Origin: Brucella tritici
Lineage (GTDB): Bacteria; Pseudomonadota; Alphaproteobacteria; Rhizobiales; Rhizobiaceae
Direction: 5' to 3'
NCBI RefSeq assembly: GCF_902825325.1
Contig: NZ_CADEAR010000007.1
Span: 186,001 to 250,000, forward strand
DNA length: 64,000 nucleotides
Part shown: positions 34,897 to 45,397 of the stretch, one piece after another
Numbering within the stretch: the stretch's first letter is position 1
Layout of the letters: every line of letters begins with the position of its first letter
Program-made: the position numbers and the translations under genes
The notes under the pieces: model-generated
Told to the model about the DNA's origin: nothing
The model's input: the letters and a program-made list of their open reading frames with translations, nothing else
The model's database searches: none

Positions 34897-37548
34897 ATGC
34901 GTACTGAAACCGGCCAGACATTCCGTCTCGAAGATTATCGTCCGACCCCATACGCCATACCCGAGACGAAACTGGGCTTCTCACTGGAACCGGAAAAAAC
35001 GCTCGTCCGTGCTACGCTGACGATTGAACGCCGGGATGACACCCCGGCTGGCACACCGTTGGTTCTCGATGGTGACGAACTGAAGCTTGTCAGCATCGCC
35101 ATTGACGGCAAGGCGCTTGCCGACAACAGCTATGTCGCAACGCCCGACCAGCTTGAAATCAGCGATCTGCCGGAAGGCAAGCGCTTCACGCTTGAAATCG
35201 TGACAGAAATCAACCCGACCACCAACCGCCAGCTATCCGGCCTTTATCGCTCCAGTGGCGTTTATTGCACGCAGTGCGAGGCAGAAGGCTTCCGCCGCAT
35301 TACCTATTATTATGACCGCCCGGATGTGCTGTCAGTTTATACGGTGCGAGTTGACGCCGACAAGCAAGCTGCCCCCATTCTCCTGTCCAATGGCAACCCC
35401 GTTGACAGCGGATCGGTCGAAGGCAACTCGGACCGGCACTTCGCAATCTGGCACGATCCACACCCAAAACCGTCCTATCTCTTTGCACTCGTTGCCGGAT
35501 CGCTTGGCGTCGTGAAGGATCACTTCACCACGCAGTCCGGACGGCCTGTCGATCTGGCAATCTATGTCGAACATGGCAAGGAAAGCCGGGCACTCTATGC
35601 GATGGATGCACTGAAGCGATCCATGCGCTGGGACGAGGAGAAGTTCGGGCGCGAATATGATCTCGACGTCTTCAACATCGTTGCCGTTTCCGATTTCAAC
35701 ATGGGCGCGATGGAGAACAAGGGTCTCAACGTCTTCAACGACAAATATGTGCTGGCCGATCCCGAAACCGCAACCGACGTCGACTATGCGGGCATCGAAG
35801 CGGTGATCGCACACGAATATTTCCATAACTGGACCGGCAACCGCATCACCTGCCGCGACTGGTTCCAGCTCTGCCTCAAGGAAGGCCTGACGGTCTATCG
35901 CGACCACGAATTTTCCGCCGATGAGCGCTCGGGCCCGGTGAAGCGCATCGCAGAAGTGAAGATTCTCAAAGCGCAGCAGTTTCCGGAAGACGCCGGGCCG
36001 CTCGCTCATCCTGTGCGCCCGCGCGAATATCGTGAGATCAACAATTTCTACACGGCCACCGTCTATGAAAAAGGTTCGGAAGTCGTGCGCATGATCCACA
36101 CGATCATCGGGTCTGAGCTCTTCCGCAAGGGTATGGACCTCTATTTCGAGCGCCATGACGGAGAAGCGGCGACTATCGAAGATTTCGTCAAGGTTTTCGC
36201 CGATGTTTCCAGCCAGGACTTTTCACAGTTCGCGCTCTGGTACGATCAGGCTGGAACACCAAAGGTGGAAGCCGCTTTCGCCTACGATGCTGCGAAGGAA
36301 ACCTTCACGATTGAACTGGTGCAGTCGCTGGGAGCGACGCCCGGACAAACCGTCAAGAAGCCGATGCATATCCCGATTGCCTTCGGCCTTCTCGGTTCTG
36401 ACGGCAAGGATATGATGCCAACATCCGTTGAAGGTGGAGACGTGCGCGGCGACGTAATCCATCTGCATCGTTCTTCCGAAAAGATCATCTTCCACGGCAT
36501 CAAGGAACGCCCTGTGCCGTCGCTGTTGCGCGGGTTCTCGGCTCCCGTAAATCTATCAGCACCTCTATCGGATGATGATCGCGCATTCCTGGCCCTCAAC
36601 GACAGCGATCCGGTTGCCCGCTGGCAGGCATTAACCGGAATTTTCAACCAGGCCCTGCTTGAAGGCGCCAAGCGTGTTCGCGGCGGTCATGCACCGGCGA
36701 TTGATGATAAGGTCATCGAACTTGCCGGAAATATCGCTTCGGACGGGACGCTTGATCCGGCCTTTCGTGCGCTTTGCCTCACGCTGCCGAGCGAAAGCGA
36801 CATCGCACGCGAGATGGGCAGCAATGTCGATCCGGATGCGATCCTCGCCAGCCGAAACCATTTCGTGGACGCTATTGCCACCCGATATGCCGACGACTTC
36901 GCAAAGCTCTATGATGGCCTGAAACAGGATGGCGCTTTCTCGCCGGATGCAGACGCAGCAGGCAAACGTGCCTTGCGAAACGTGCTGCTCGATTATCTGA
37001 GCCGCCACGACAAAAGCCAGAAACGCGCCGCCAGCCAGTTCGTCAATTCGGATAATATGACTGACCGCTTCGCGGCGCTGGCCGTGCTGGTGCACCGCTT
37101 TGGCGATACGGACGAGGCAAAGGACGCACTGGCAAGTTTCGAGCACCGGTTCGGCAAGGATGGTCTTGTGATGGACAAGTGGTTCAGCGTGCAGGCGAGC
37201 CGTCCCGGCGACGAAGCCTTGCAAGCTGTGCGCGATCTTACGAAACACGCCCTCTTCTCGCTCGACAATCCGAACCGCGTCCGCTCCGTGATCGGCTCAT
37301 TCTCCGCATCCAATCCGACCGGCTTCAATCGCAAGGATGGTGCGGCCTACGAGTTCTTTGCAGATACGATCCTGTCCATCGATCCAGAAAATCCACAGCT
37401 TGCAGCGCGGCTTCTGACGGCGCTTCGCTCCTGGCGTTCGCTTGAAGATACCCGCCGCGAGCATGCAAGGGCAGCGCTGGCGCGTATTTCAGGCGCAGGC
37501 AAACTATCTACCGACCTGCGCGATATCGTGGACCGCACTCTCGCCTGA
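34897..37548 (+). CDS. pepN: Aminopeptidase N (M1 family)
   Basis: Zinc exopeptidase that removes N-terminal residues in cytosolic peptide turnover. The 883-residue product matches proteobacterial PepN. Seen: substrate-anchoring GAMENKG near residue 270, the zinc motif HEYFH at 306-310 with Glu307 as catalytic base, the third zinc ligand in the following ECKEGLT-like segment (LKEGLTVYRDHEF), and the helical C-terminal domain. Start ATG at 34897 follows GGGAGAG. Confidence 0.96.
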   Translation: MRTETGQTFRLEDYRPTPYAIPETKLGFSLEPEKTLVRATLTIERRDDTPAGTPLVLDGDELKLVSIAIDGKALADNSYVATPDQLEISDLPEGKRFTLEIVTEINPTTNRQLSGLYRSSGVYCTQCEAEGFRRITYYYDRPDVLSVYTVRVDADKQAAPILLSNGNPVDSGSVEGNSDRHFAIWHDPHPKPSYLFALVAGSLGVVKDHFTTQSGRPVDLAIYVEHGKESRALYAMDALKRSMRWDEEKFGREYDLDVFNIVAVSDFNMGAMENKGLNVFNDKYVLADPETATDVDYAGIEAVIAHEYFHNWTGNRITCRDWFQLCLKEGLTVYRDHEFSADERSGPVKRIAEVKILKAQQFPEDAGPLAHPVRPREYREINNFYTATVYEKGSEVVRMIHTIIGSELFRKGMDLYFERHDGEAATIEDFVKVFADVSSQDFSQFALWYDQAGTPKVEAAFAYDAAKETFTIELVQSLGATPGQTVKKPMHIPIAFGLLGSDGKDMMPTSVEGGDVRGDVIHLHRSSEKIIFHGIKERPVPSLLRGFSAPVNLSAPLSDDDRAFLALNDSDPVARWQALTGIFNQALLEGAKRVRGGHAPAIDDKVIELAGNIASDGTLDPAFRALCLTLPSESDIAREMGSNVDPDAILASRNHFVDAIATRYADDFAKLYDGLKQDGAFSPDADAAGKRALRNVLLDYLSRHDKSQKRAASQFVNSDNMTDRFAALAVLVHRFGDTDEAKDALASFEHRFGKDGLVMDKWFSVQASRPGDEALQAVRDLTKHALFSLDNPNRVRSVIGSFSASNPTGFNRKDGAAYEFFADTILSIDPENPQLAARLLTALRSWRSLEDTRREHARAALARISGAGKLSTDLRDIVDRTLA

Positions 37549-37876
37549 TTCGCGACCTATCCTGATCGTTATGGTGATTCGCTCGTTCCGACTGCTTAAC
37601 CAGCAATCGGAACGAGCCATTTCATGCTGATGAACGCAAAGGCGGCGGGCAGTCAGCTTTCATGAGTCTTTTCATGCCTTTAGCCGAATCAAATGCGATG
37701 CTGATTCCACTTAAGAGCTTGAGATTCATGAATAAATTGGCTGATAAAACCCTGATTTTTACGCCTCGTTAACGAATTCGCTGGACAGCGCGAATCACTT
37801 TTGATTCATTGATCATATTCGGAGGTGGCGTATTCCGAATCACTTCACTCGCAGGGAATTCACGAGGGACCATTAT
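37549..37876. other. Intergenic region pepN / PleC-like kinase
   Basis: 328 bp; holds the pepN hairpin (37581-37617) and an AT-rich stretch 37680-37830 likely to contain the kinase promoter. No gene supported. Confidence 0.5.
37581..37617 (+). terminator. Hairpin after pepN
   Basis: Perfect 11-bp arms GCTCGTTCCGA / TCGGAACGAGC with a further CTG/CAG pairing inside the 15-nt spacer, followed by CATTTC. It is 32 bp past the pepN stop. T-tract weak. Confidence 0.7.
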
Positions 37877-40228
37877 ATGGCGAGCACCGACGCGTATGGC
37901 GCGCCGGCGGGGACGCATTGCGAATCCGGTCGGAAAAGAAGGAAAGGCAAGCTTTCGGGCCATGTCAGTCTTCTTGCTGGTCCGGCCTATGGCAAGTTCG
38001 TCTCAATCGAGCCTATCCTGCGACGCCTCGTTCCTGCGCTCATCATTATTTTCCTGATTATTCTCGGCGTAGCGCGCGTCTTCTCGATGCTGGCGTGGCG
38101 CGAGGATATCGAGCAGCAGCATAAGGCATTTCTGTCGGCTGCGACCGTCAATCTCGCACAGATGATCGAACGTGTTGCCAACGGCACCGACGCCGGGGCG
38201 CAGATCGCTGCTAAGGACATTCAGGATACGATAGCCGAGTTTCGTTCGCGCGGGCTGTCGTCGTCCGGCATGACGCTTGCCGTCATCGACCCACAATCCT
38301 CCGTGGTGGCAGTCTCTGGCCCTATGTCCGATCTATCCGGCAAGCCTGTCGATACGATCCTTTCGGAAGCGCAGCCGCTATTCCTGTTTGCAGAACGTGC
38401 AGGCGTGCTGAAAGTCATGCTGCAAGGTGAACCGGCTTTTGGTGCCTTGTCGAAGCCGATGACCCTGCCCTATTCCGTCATCGCCATTGAACCGGAAAGC
38501 ACCATCTTCGCGGAATGGCGCCGGGCCGTATCGCTCAACGTGACGCTCTTTGCAGGTACGACCGGCGTGATGTTCGCCATTCTCTATGCCTATTTCAGCC
38601 AGGCAGCGCGAGCCCGCGAGGCCGACGATCTTTCCAATCAGATCCAGCGTCGTATTGATCTGGCGCTGGGTCGCGGTCGTTGCGGCCTGTGGGATTGGGA
38701 CATGGCACGCGGTCGCATCTACTGGTCGCATTCCATGTATGAGATGCTTGGCTACGAAGCGCAGGATGCGGTGCTGCCATTCGGTGACGTGGCTGCAATC
38801 ATCAATACGGAAGATGGCGATCTTTATTCGATCGCCGAACAGGCAGCGGCAGGCGATATTTCGCATGTCGACCGCGTCTTCCGCATGCGCCACGCCGATG
38901 GTTCGTGGGTCTGGATGCGTGTTCGCGCGGAAATCGCCAGCGAAGGCGATCTTCATCTGGTCGGCATCGCCTTCGACGTCAGCGAACAGCACCGCTTTGC
39001 GCAAGCGACGGCGGAAGCCGACATGCGCATCCGCGAAGCCATCGAGAATATTTCGGAAGCCTTCATCCTGTGGGATTCCAACAACCGCCTCGTCATGGCG
39101 AATTCCAAGTTCAGTGAATATGCTGGCCTTCCGGTCTGGACCCTGAAACCCGGTGTGCCGCGCAACGAAGTTGATGCCCATACACGCCCGTTCACTTTCG
39201 AACGCCGCATGGCCAATGAACATAACCGCGCTGGTGGTCAGACCTTTGAACGCCAGCTCAGCGATGGCCGCTGGCTCCAGGTCAACGAACGTCGCACGCA
39301 GGACGGCGGCCTTGTATCCATTGGCACAGACATTACCCAGCTCAAGCTGCATCAGGAACGTCTGGTCGACAGCGAACGCCGCCTAATGGCGACGATTCAC
39401 GACCTGTCGATTGCACGCAAAGGCGAGCGGGATCGCGTGCGTGAACTCTCCGAACTTGCCCGCAAATACGGTCAGGAAAAGGAACGCGCGGAAGCCGCGA
39501 ACCGCGCCAAGTCCGAATTCCTCGCCAATATGTCTCACGAGCTGCGCACGCCGCTCAATGCGATCATCGGCTTCTCGGAAATGATCCAGGCAGGCACGTT
39601 CGGCCCGCTCGGCTCCGACCGTTACGAGGAATACATCAACGACATCCATACAAGCGGCAACTTCCTGCTTAATGTCATCAATGACATTCTCGACATGTCG
39701 AAGATCGAGGCCGGGCAATTCTCGCTCGACCGTGAGCAGATCGATCTCTGCCCGCTTATCAATGAAACGGTACGCATGATTTCGCTGCAGGCGGATGAGA
39801 AGAATATTGCGGTCAATACGCGCATCGAAGAGGCAATGCAGCTCTATGCCGACCGGCGCGCGATCAAGCAGGTGCTCATCAACCTTCTCTCCAATGCGGT
39901 GAAGTTCACATCCTACGGCGGGCAGATCACGGTACGGGCGCGAAAGACCGGCTCAGCCCTCTTCATGACTATTCAGGATACCGGTGTCGGCATTCCAAAA
40001 TCGGCAATCAAGAAGATCGGCCAGCCCTTCGAACAGGTGGAAAACCAGTTCACCAAGACTCATACCGGTTCCGGCCTCGGACTTGCCATCACCCGTTCAC
40101 TGGCCGAGCTTCACGGCGGCTGGCTTCGCATTCGCTCAACCGAAGGCGTTGGCACCGTGGTTTCGGTCTGCATCCCTGATCGCAAGCGCGGTCAGGTTGG
40201 ACATGGTGCGGAAATCCACGCGGCCTGA
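37877..40228 (+). CDS. pleC: PAS-domain sensor histidine kinase, PleC/PdhS family
   Basis: A 783-residue inner-membrane kinase. Layout: basic N-terminus, membrane helix 51-70, periplasmic sensor about 75-220, second helix about 220-245, PAS domains about 265-375 and 385-490, coiled segment, then HisKA with the phospho-accepting His near residue 554 ([18 protein letters not shown]) and a HATPase domain. The last two domains match the PleC/DivJ/PdhS group that acts on DivK and PleD in cell-cycle control. Location beside glnE and the degP two-component operon mirrors the PleC gene of rhizobia as I recall it, so PleC is likely but not proven. Confidence 0.8.
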   Translation: MASTDAYGAPAGTHCESGRKRRKGKLSGHVSLLAGPAYGKFVSIEPILRRLVPALIIIFLIILGVARVFSMLAWREDIEQQHKAFLSAATVNLAQMIERVANGTDAGAQIAAKDIQDTIAEFRSRGLSSSGMTLAVIDPQSSVVAVSGPMSDLSGKPVDTILSEAQPLFLFAERAGVLKVMLQGEPAFGALSKPMTLPYSVIAIEPESTIFAEWRRAVSLNVTLFAGTTGVMFAILYAYFSQAARAREADDLSNQIQRRIDLALGRGRCGLWDWDMARGRIYWSHSMYEMLGYEAQDAVLPFGDVAAIINTEDGDLYSIAEQAAAGDISHVDRVFRMRHADGSWVWMRVRAEIASEGDLHLVGIAFDVSEQHRFAQATAEADMRIREAIENISEAFILWDSNNRLVMANSKFSEYAGLPVWTLKPGVPRNEVDAHTRPFTFERRMANEHNRAGGQTFERQLSDGRWLQVNERRTQDGGLVSIGTDITQLKLHQERLVDSERRLMATIHDLSIARKGERDRVRELSELARKYGQEKERAEAANRAKSEFLANMSHELRTPLNAIIGFSEMIQAGTFGPLGSDRYEEYINDIHTSGNFLLNVINDILDMSKIEAGQFSLDREQIDLCPLINETVRMISLQADEKNIAVNTRIEEAMQLYADRRAIKQVLINLLSNAVKFTSYGGQITVRARKTGSALFMTIQDTGVGIPKSAIKKIGQPFEQVENQFTKTHTGSGLGLAITRSLAELHGGWLRIRSTEGVGTVVSVCIPDRKRGQVGHGAEIHAA

Positions 40229-43171
40229 TTAGATGGTCAAAAGCTTCTCAAAACTTGTCCGCACGTCAACGGCGACTTCCGCCAGATGATGCTCGACGCG
40301 CTTTATGTCTGGCATGTCGGCCGCACGGCATAGCAGGTCGATCATGCCGGGTATGAATTCTTCACGTTTGGCATCGCTTCCAAGACACAGACGGATCGTC
40401 TGGCTCAGATTGGTATAGAGGCGATGGGCGCCGACAAGGCTATCGGCAAGCGCCGGATCAGCAAAAGACGGGTCTAGGGCCGAAAGGATTTCTTCTGTAC
40501 CCAAGGGACGCGGCTTCCGGTCGAGCTTGTTGGCCAGCAAGGCAAACTGGGCGATGAATTCCAGATCGACAATGCCGCCGGGCTTCAGCTTGAAATCCCA
40601 ATCATCGGCAGGTGGCTTTTCCTGATAGATGAGGTCGCGCATCTCGCGCACATCCTTGGCGATCTTTTTCACGTCACGGGGAGAGACAAGAACCTTGTCG
40701 ATCTCGCTTCTGATGTGATCCATAAACGCCTCGTCGCCATGAATCGGGCGCGCACGGGTCAAGGCCATATGTTCCCATGTCCATGCTTCGCTGCGTTGAT
40801 ACTTGCCGAAGGATTCGATGTGGGTGGCAACCGGTCCCTTATTGCCGGAAGGACGCAGCCGCATATCAACTTCGTAGAGCACGCCTTCCGCAGTTGGCGC
40901 GGAAAGTGCCGCAATGAGCCGCTGGGTCAGGCGAATATAATATTGCGAGGGAGCCAGCGGCTTTTCACCGTCTGATTCATCCGTCTCCTTGTCGTGATCG
41001 TAAAGCAGGATCAAATCGACATCCGAACCGGCGGTGAGTTCGCGACTGCCAAGCTTGCCCATGGCCAGAAGCGCCACTCTCGCGCCCTTAACCTTGCCGT
41101 GGCGTCGCTCCAGTTCAGCCGCCACAACCTCGAATGCCTTGCCGATCATCAGTTCAGCCAGATCGGAAAATGCGCGACCAGCGCGCACGCCATCAATGGC
41201 GCTTGTGAGCAGGCGAATACCGATCAGAAAACGATGTTCGGCAGCGAAGATACGCAACCGGTCCAGCACTTCCTCATAATCGGTCGCAGGCCCCAGAAAC
41301 ACGCGAAGGCGCTCTTCCAGATAGGCGCGTGTCGGCATTTCCGAGAAAATCGCCGGATCGAGCAGACCGTCAAAAACATGCGGGTTGCGCGTGATGATTT
41401 CGGCAAGCCGGGGGGCGGCGCTCATAATCAACACGAGAAGGTTCAGGAGACGGGGATTGGATTGCAACAGGCTGAAAAGCTGGATGCCCGCAGGCAGGCC
41501 CTTCAAAAAACCGTCAAAACGCAAGAGCGCTTCATCCGCGCGCTTGGTCTCGGCAAAGGCCTTGAGCAGAGCGGGCGTAAGTTCGGTCAGGCGCTCACGC
41601 GCTTCGGCAGATTGCGTGGCGCGATAACGCCCGAAGTGCCACGTGCGGATCACGCGGCATATATCGCTCGGACGTTCATAGCCCATGGCCGCGAGCGTCT
41701 CCAGTGTGCCCGGATCATCCACATCGCCAGTAAAGACAAGATTGCCGGATGAGCTTCCAAGTTCGGGAGCCTGCTCGAACAGGGCCGCATAGTGCTTTTC
41801 GACGACCTTGAGCGCATCGAGAAAAACATCTGAAAAGGCTGCCGGATCGGCGTAACCCATCATATGGGCAACACGTGCAAAGCCTTCATCGTCTTCGGGC
41901 AGAATATGCGTCTGCTCGTCGGCGATCATCTGGATGCGGTGCTCTACGTCGCGGAGGAAATAATATTCCTTCGCCAAGGCATCGCGAGCCTTCTCGGTGA
42001 TCCAGCCCCGCTCCGCCAGTCTTGCCAGCATCGGCACTGTCTGGTTGCCACGCAATTCGGGAAAGCGCCCTCCAGCGATGAGCTGCTGCGTCTGAACGAA
42101 GAATTCGATTTCGCGGATGCCGCCACGTCCCAGTTTCACATTGTGGCCGCGCACAGCGATATCGCCGTGCCCCTTATGGGCGTGGATCTGCCGCTTGATC
42201 GAGTGCACGTCGGCAATGGCCGCATAGTCGAGATATTTGCGCCAGACATAGGGGGAAAGCTCCGCCAGCACCTGCTTCCCGGATTCGCGGTCCCCTGCAA
42301 CGGGCCGCGCCTTGATCATCGCCGCGCGTTCCCAGTTCTGGCCGCGCCCTTCGTAATAATGAAGTGCCGCGCCGACAGGAATGGCCAGCGGCGTGGAACC
42401 GGGGTCCGGACGCAGGCGAAGATCGACGCGGAAGACATAGCCATCGCCGGTGCGGTCCTGCAGGATGCGGACAAGGCGGCGTGTCAGCCGTGAAAAAGTT
42501 TCGACGCATTCATACGGATCGCCGATGGCCGGTCTGGTTTCATCGATGAAGACGATGAGATCAATATCGGACGAATAATTGAGTTCACGCGCACCGAACT
42601 TGCCCATGCCGAGAACAATCCAGCCACTGTCCTTGTCGGGCTGGTTTCGGTCAGGAAGTTTAATCTTGCCCGCACTATCCGCATCAAGCAGCAGAAACCG
42701 GACGGCTGCGCCAGTGCAGGCCTCGGCCAGATCAGTGAGCCAGCCCGTCGTTGCTTCCGTATTGAAAATGCCAGCGAGATCGCAAAGCGCGATAAGGACA
42801 TGCGCCTCACGTTTCAGAACACGCAGGCTGGTCATGAGGGAGGCTTCCGTCACGTCTGCACTTGCAGCACTGGCCGAGATATCCGCCAGAATATTCTCTA
42901 GTGCAGCCTCCGGCGATTTGTCGACGATGCGATCCAGAATACGCGGATGACGGGTCAGTGCTTCGCGAATGAATGGAGAAAGATCGAGAACGGCCGAGAA
43001 GAACGGCGCGGCTTCTGCCTTTTTCAGCAAGGCTACGACGTCTGTAAGTTCCTCTTCTCCGGCACGCGCCGCAAGGTCGGCCAGGAAGGTCTCCGCCCTT
43101 GCGGGATCAAGCGGCGTCAAAGCACGAATCTCTCTCTCCAAGAATAGTGCCGTTGCGTTTTCTGCCGCCAT
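40229..43171 (-). CDS. glnE: Bifunctional glutamine synthetase adenylyltransferase / adenylyl-removing enzyme
   Basis: Cytosolic regulator that adenylylates and deadenylylates glutamine synthetase in response to PII and glutamine. The 980-residue product carries two nucleotidyltransferase domains, each with a G-S-[RD]-E-L/D-x-D metal motif: GARELNYSSDIDLIVFID near 205 (deadenylylase half) and GSRELTAGSDVDLILLYD near 715 (adenylylase half). Its stop codon abuts the stop of the convergent PleC-like gene with no spacer. It starts 22 bp after a histidine kinase gene on the same strand, so it may be the last gene of the degP two-component transcript. Confidence 0.96.
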   Translation of the reverse strand: MAAENATALFLEREIRALTPLDPARAETFLADLAARAGEEELTDVVALLKKAEAAPFFSAVLDLSPFIREALTRHPRILDRIVDKSPEAALENILADISASAASADVTEASLMTSLRVLKREAHVLIALCDLAGIFNTEATTGWLTDLAEACTGAAVRFLLLDADSAGKIKLPDRNQPDKDSGWIVLGMGKFGARELNYSSDIDLIVFIDETRPAIGDPYECVETFSRLTRRLVRILQDRTGDGYVFRVDLRLRPDPGSTPLAIPVGAALHYYEGRGQNWERAAMIKARPVAGDRESGKQVLAELSPYVWRKYLDYAAIADVHSIKRQIHAHKGHGDIAVRGHNVKLGRGGIREIEFFVQTQQLIAGGRFPELRGNQTVPMLARLAERGWITEKARDALAKEYYFLRDVEHRIQMIADEQTHILPEDDEGFARVAHMMGYADPAAFSDVFLDALKVVEKHYAALFEQAPELGSSSGNLVFTGDVDDPGTLETLAAMGYERPSDICRVIRTWHFGRYRATQSAEARERLTELTPALLKAFAETKRADEALLRFDGFLKGLPAGIQLFSLLQSNPRLLNLLVLIMSAAPRLAEIITRNPHVFDGLLDPAIFSEMPTRAYLEERLRVFLGPATDYEEVLDRLRIFAAEHRFLIGIRLLTSAIDGVRAGRAFSDLAELMIGKAFEVVAAELERRHGKVKGARVALLAMGKLGSRELTAGSDVDLILLYDHDKETDESDGEKPLAPSQYYIRLTQRLIAALSAPTAEGVLYEVDMRLRPSGNKGPVATHIESFGKYQRSEAWTWEHMALTRARPIHGDEAFMDHIRSEIDKVLVSPRDVKKIAKDVREMRDLIYQEKPPADDWDFKLKPGGIVDLEFIAQFALLANKLDRKPRPLGTEEILSALDPSFADPALADSLVGAHRLYTNLSQTIRLCLGSDAKREEFIPGMIDLLCRAADMPDIKRVEHHLAEVAVDVRTSFEKLLTI

Positions 43172-43193
43172 GATCCCCTCTTATGTCACGCCA

Positions 43194-44600
43194 TTATTCG
43201 ACCTTGCCCGATGGCAATGGAAACTCCAGCACAGCGCGCAGGCCCGGATCATTGCCTTCAAGACGAAGTGCGCCACCGTGCAATTTCATCACCGCCTTGG
43301 CAAGACTTAAACCGAGTCCCGAACCGGGCTGCGTGCGGCTTTCCTCAAGGCGAACAAACCGTTCTGTCGCCTGTTCGCGTTTTTCTTCAGGAATGCCGGG
43401 ACCATTATCGGCAACGATGATGCGGACCCAGTTCGGATCACGCTCCATAGAAAGGCTCACTGTCGCAATCCGCTCATCGCCGCCCGCATACTTAATTGCA
43501 TTGTCGACGAGATTGGAAATCGTCTGCCCGACCAGTTCGCGATTGATATGAAGCGCAACTTCATCGAGATCACCAAGTGTCAGGTTCACACCCGCATCCT
43601 CGGCAACGGGCTCATACATTTCGGCCACGTCGCGAAGGATCGGCGCTACCGGCATGTTTTCGAGATTCTCCGATGAATAGCCTGCTTCAAGACGCGAAAT
43701 CATCAGGATCGCGTTGAAGGTCCGGATCAATTGATCCGACTCGCCGATGATATCTTCAAGCGCCTCACGATATTCAGGTCCGGCCTTCTTGCCGGAAAGA
43801 GCTTCTTCCGCTCGATTGCGCAGGCGCGTCAGCGGCGTCTTGAGATCGTGCGCGATATTGTCGGAGACCTGCTTCAGCCCCTCGTTCAATTCCAGAATTT
43901 TGCCAAGCATGACGTTGAGATTGCCCGACAGGCGGTCGAATTCATCACCCGAGCCGTTGACCGGAAGCCTGCCCGTCAAATCCCCATCCATGATGCGCTG
44001 TGAAGCCTTGGACACGTCATCGATGCGCTTCAGGGCGCGGCGTCCCACAAACAGCCAGATCAAGAGCGCTCCAACGCCCATGATACCTAACGCCAGCATC
44101 AGCGACCGGCGAACAACATCACGGAACCGCTCCGGTTCACCCAGATCGCGACCGACCAGAAGCCGCATGCCGTTCGGCAATGCGATCACGACCGCAATGG
44201 CGCGGTGCTCCGTCTCCGTGCCCTGCTCGCCATAGCGCCGATATTTGAACCCGCGCTCAATAATGCCATCGGTATCCAGAACACCGGGCTCCACGCTCTC
44301 CACATTACCCGCAAGGATGCGGCCTGTCGGATCAGCGACCAGATAGAGATAAGCGCCCGGCTGGCGCGAGCGATAATCGATTGTCCGCACGAGCTGCGGT
44401 ATGCCGCCCCGCGCATAGCTCTTGCCAATGCTGCCGATCTCCTCACCCAGCGATTGCTGGGTCTGCGCGGCCAGCATGGAAGCAGACAGATTGGTCATGT
44501 AGAAGACCAGCGCTACCGCGCCGACGATGAACAGCAGCAGATAGAGCGTTGATAGTCGAACGGCGGTTGTGCGCATGAGCGCTGAAAAGCGGCTCATCAA
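43194..44600 (-). CDS. Sensor histidine kinase, OmpR-partner type
   Basis: A 468-residue membrane kinase: helices at about 17-36 and 165-185 with a periplasmic sensor between, HAMP at about 185-240 (RRALKRIDDVSKASQRIM), HisKA with His251 in AHDLKTPLTRLRNR, and HATPase (N box VDNAIKY, G1 DNGPGIP, G2 GSGLGLSL). The start overlaps the response regulator stop by 4 bp (ATGA), so the two are coupled. The gene order degP-regulator-kinase-glnE is that of rhizobial chromosomes. Signal unknown; envelope stress is suggested by the DegP neighbour. Confidence 0.9.
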   Translation of the reverse strand: MMSRFSALMRTTAVRLSTLYLLLFIVGAVALVFYMTNLSASMLAAQTQQSLGEEIGSIGKSYARGGIPQLVRTIDYRSRQPGAYLYLVADPTGRILAGNVESVEPGVLDTDGIIERGFKYRRYGEQGTETEHRAIAVVIALPNGMRLLVGRDLGEPERFRDVVRRSLMLALGIMGVGALLIWLFVGRRALKRIDDVSKASQRIMDGDLTGRLPVNGSGDEFDRLSGNLNVMLGKILELNEGLKQVSDNIAHDLKTPLTRLRNRAEEALSGKKAGPEYREALEDIIGESDQLIRTFNAILMISRLEAGYSSENLENMPVAPILRDVAEMYEPVAEDAGVNLTLGDLDEVALHINRELVGQTISNLVDNAIKYAGGDERIATVSLSMERDPNWVRIIVADNGPGIPEEKREQATERFVRLEESRTQPGSGLGLSLAKAVMKLHGGALRLEGNDPGLRAVLEFPLPSGKVE

Positions 44601-45304
44601 TCCACCTTGGCGACTGCGGATTGTTTTGCACGTCCGGCCCTCAGCATGTAGCCGGCGCCACGCACCGTATGAAGCAGAGGAACGTCGAAGCCCTTCTCGA
44701 TCTTGGAACGCAAACGCGAGATATGCACGTCAATCACATTGGTCTGCGGATCGAAGTGATAATCCCATACGTTTTCGAGCAGCATCGTGCGCGTGACAAC
44801 CTGTCCGGCATGACGCATCAGATATTCGAGAAGTCGGAATTCGCGAGGCTGGAGCGTAATATCCACATCCTGACGGCGCGCTGTATGCGCAAGCCGGTCA
44901 AGCTCCAGATCGCCGACGCGGTAGATCGTATCTGCTTCGCGGGGACTGGAACGACGTTGCAAAACCTCGACGCGAGCCAGCAGCTCGGAGAATGCATAAG
45001 GCTTGGTAAGGTAGTCGTCACCACCGGCTCGCAGTCCTGTGACGCGGTCATCCACTTCGCCGAGTGCGGAAAGGATCAGGACCGGGGTTTCCATGCCCTT
45101 GGCACGCAAACCAGCCACGACGGACAAGCCATCACGCTTCGGCAGCATGCGGTCGACTACGAGGACATCGTAGCTTCCATTCTCGGCCAGCGTATAGCCG
45201 GTCTCGCCGTCACCGGCGATATCGGCGGAATGTCCGGCCTCGGTGAAGGCCTTCTCCAGATAGCGGGCCGCTTCGCGGTCATCTTCAATAACGAGAATCT
45301 TCAT
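44597..45304 (-). CDS. OmpR-family response regulator
   Basis: A 235-residue regulator from the ATG at 45304. Receiver domain with acidic pair E7-D8-D9, phosphoacceptor Asp51 in VVDRMLPKRDG and Lys near 101 (YLTKPY); C-terminal winged helix with LQPREFRLLEYLMRHAGQVV and the terminal VRGAGYML hairpin. It forms a pair with the kinase at 43194-44600 and lies 93 bp after degP, separated by a 13-bp hairpin, so it may be transcribed with degP by read-through or from its own promoter. Confidence 0.93.
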   Translation of the reverse strand: MKILVIEDDREAARYLEKAFTEAGHSADIAGDGETGYTLAENGSYDVLVVDRMLPKRDGLSVVAGLRAKGMETPVLILSALGEVDDRVTGLRAGGDDYLTKPYAFSELLARVEVLQRRSSPREADTIYRVGDLELDRLAHTARRQDVDITLQPREFRLLEYLMRHAGQVVTRTMLLENVWDYHFDPQTNVIDVHISRLRSKIEKGFDVPLLHTVRGAGYMLRAGRAKQSAVAKVD

Positions 45305-45336
45305 GGCGCTACTTATAATACCGTTTGATGATAAGG

Positions 45337-45366
45337 CGATGCCAGGCGGAGAACCGCCTGGCATCG
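45337..45366 (-). terminator. Strong hairpin between degP and the response regulator
   Basis: A 13-bp perfect stem CGATGCCAGGCGG / CCGCCTGGCATCG with an AGAA loop. Minus-strand sequence after it is not T-rich, so partial termination or RNA processing is possible. Confidence 0.65.
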
Positions 45367-45397
45367 AATTGCTCAGAGCCTTAAGGGCTACCGGTCA

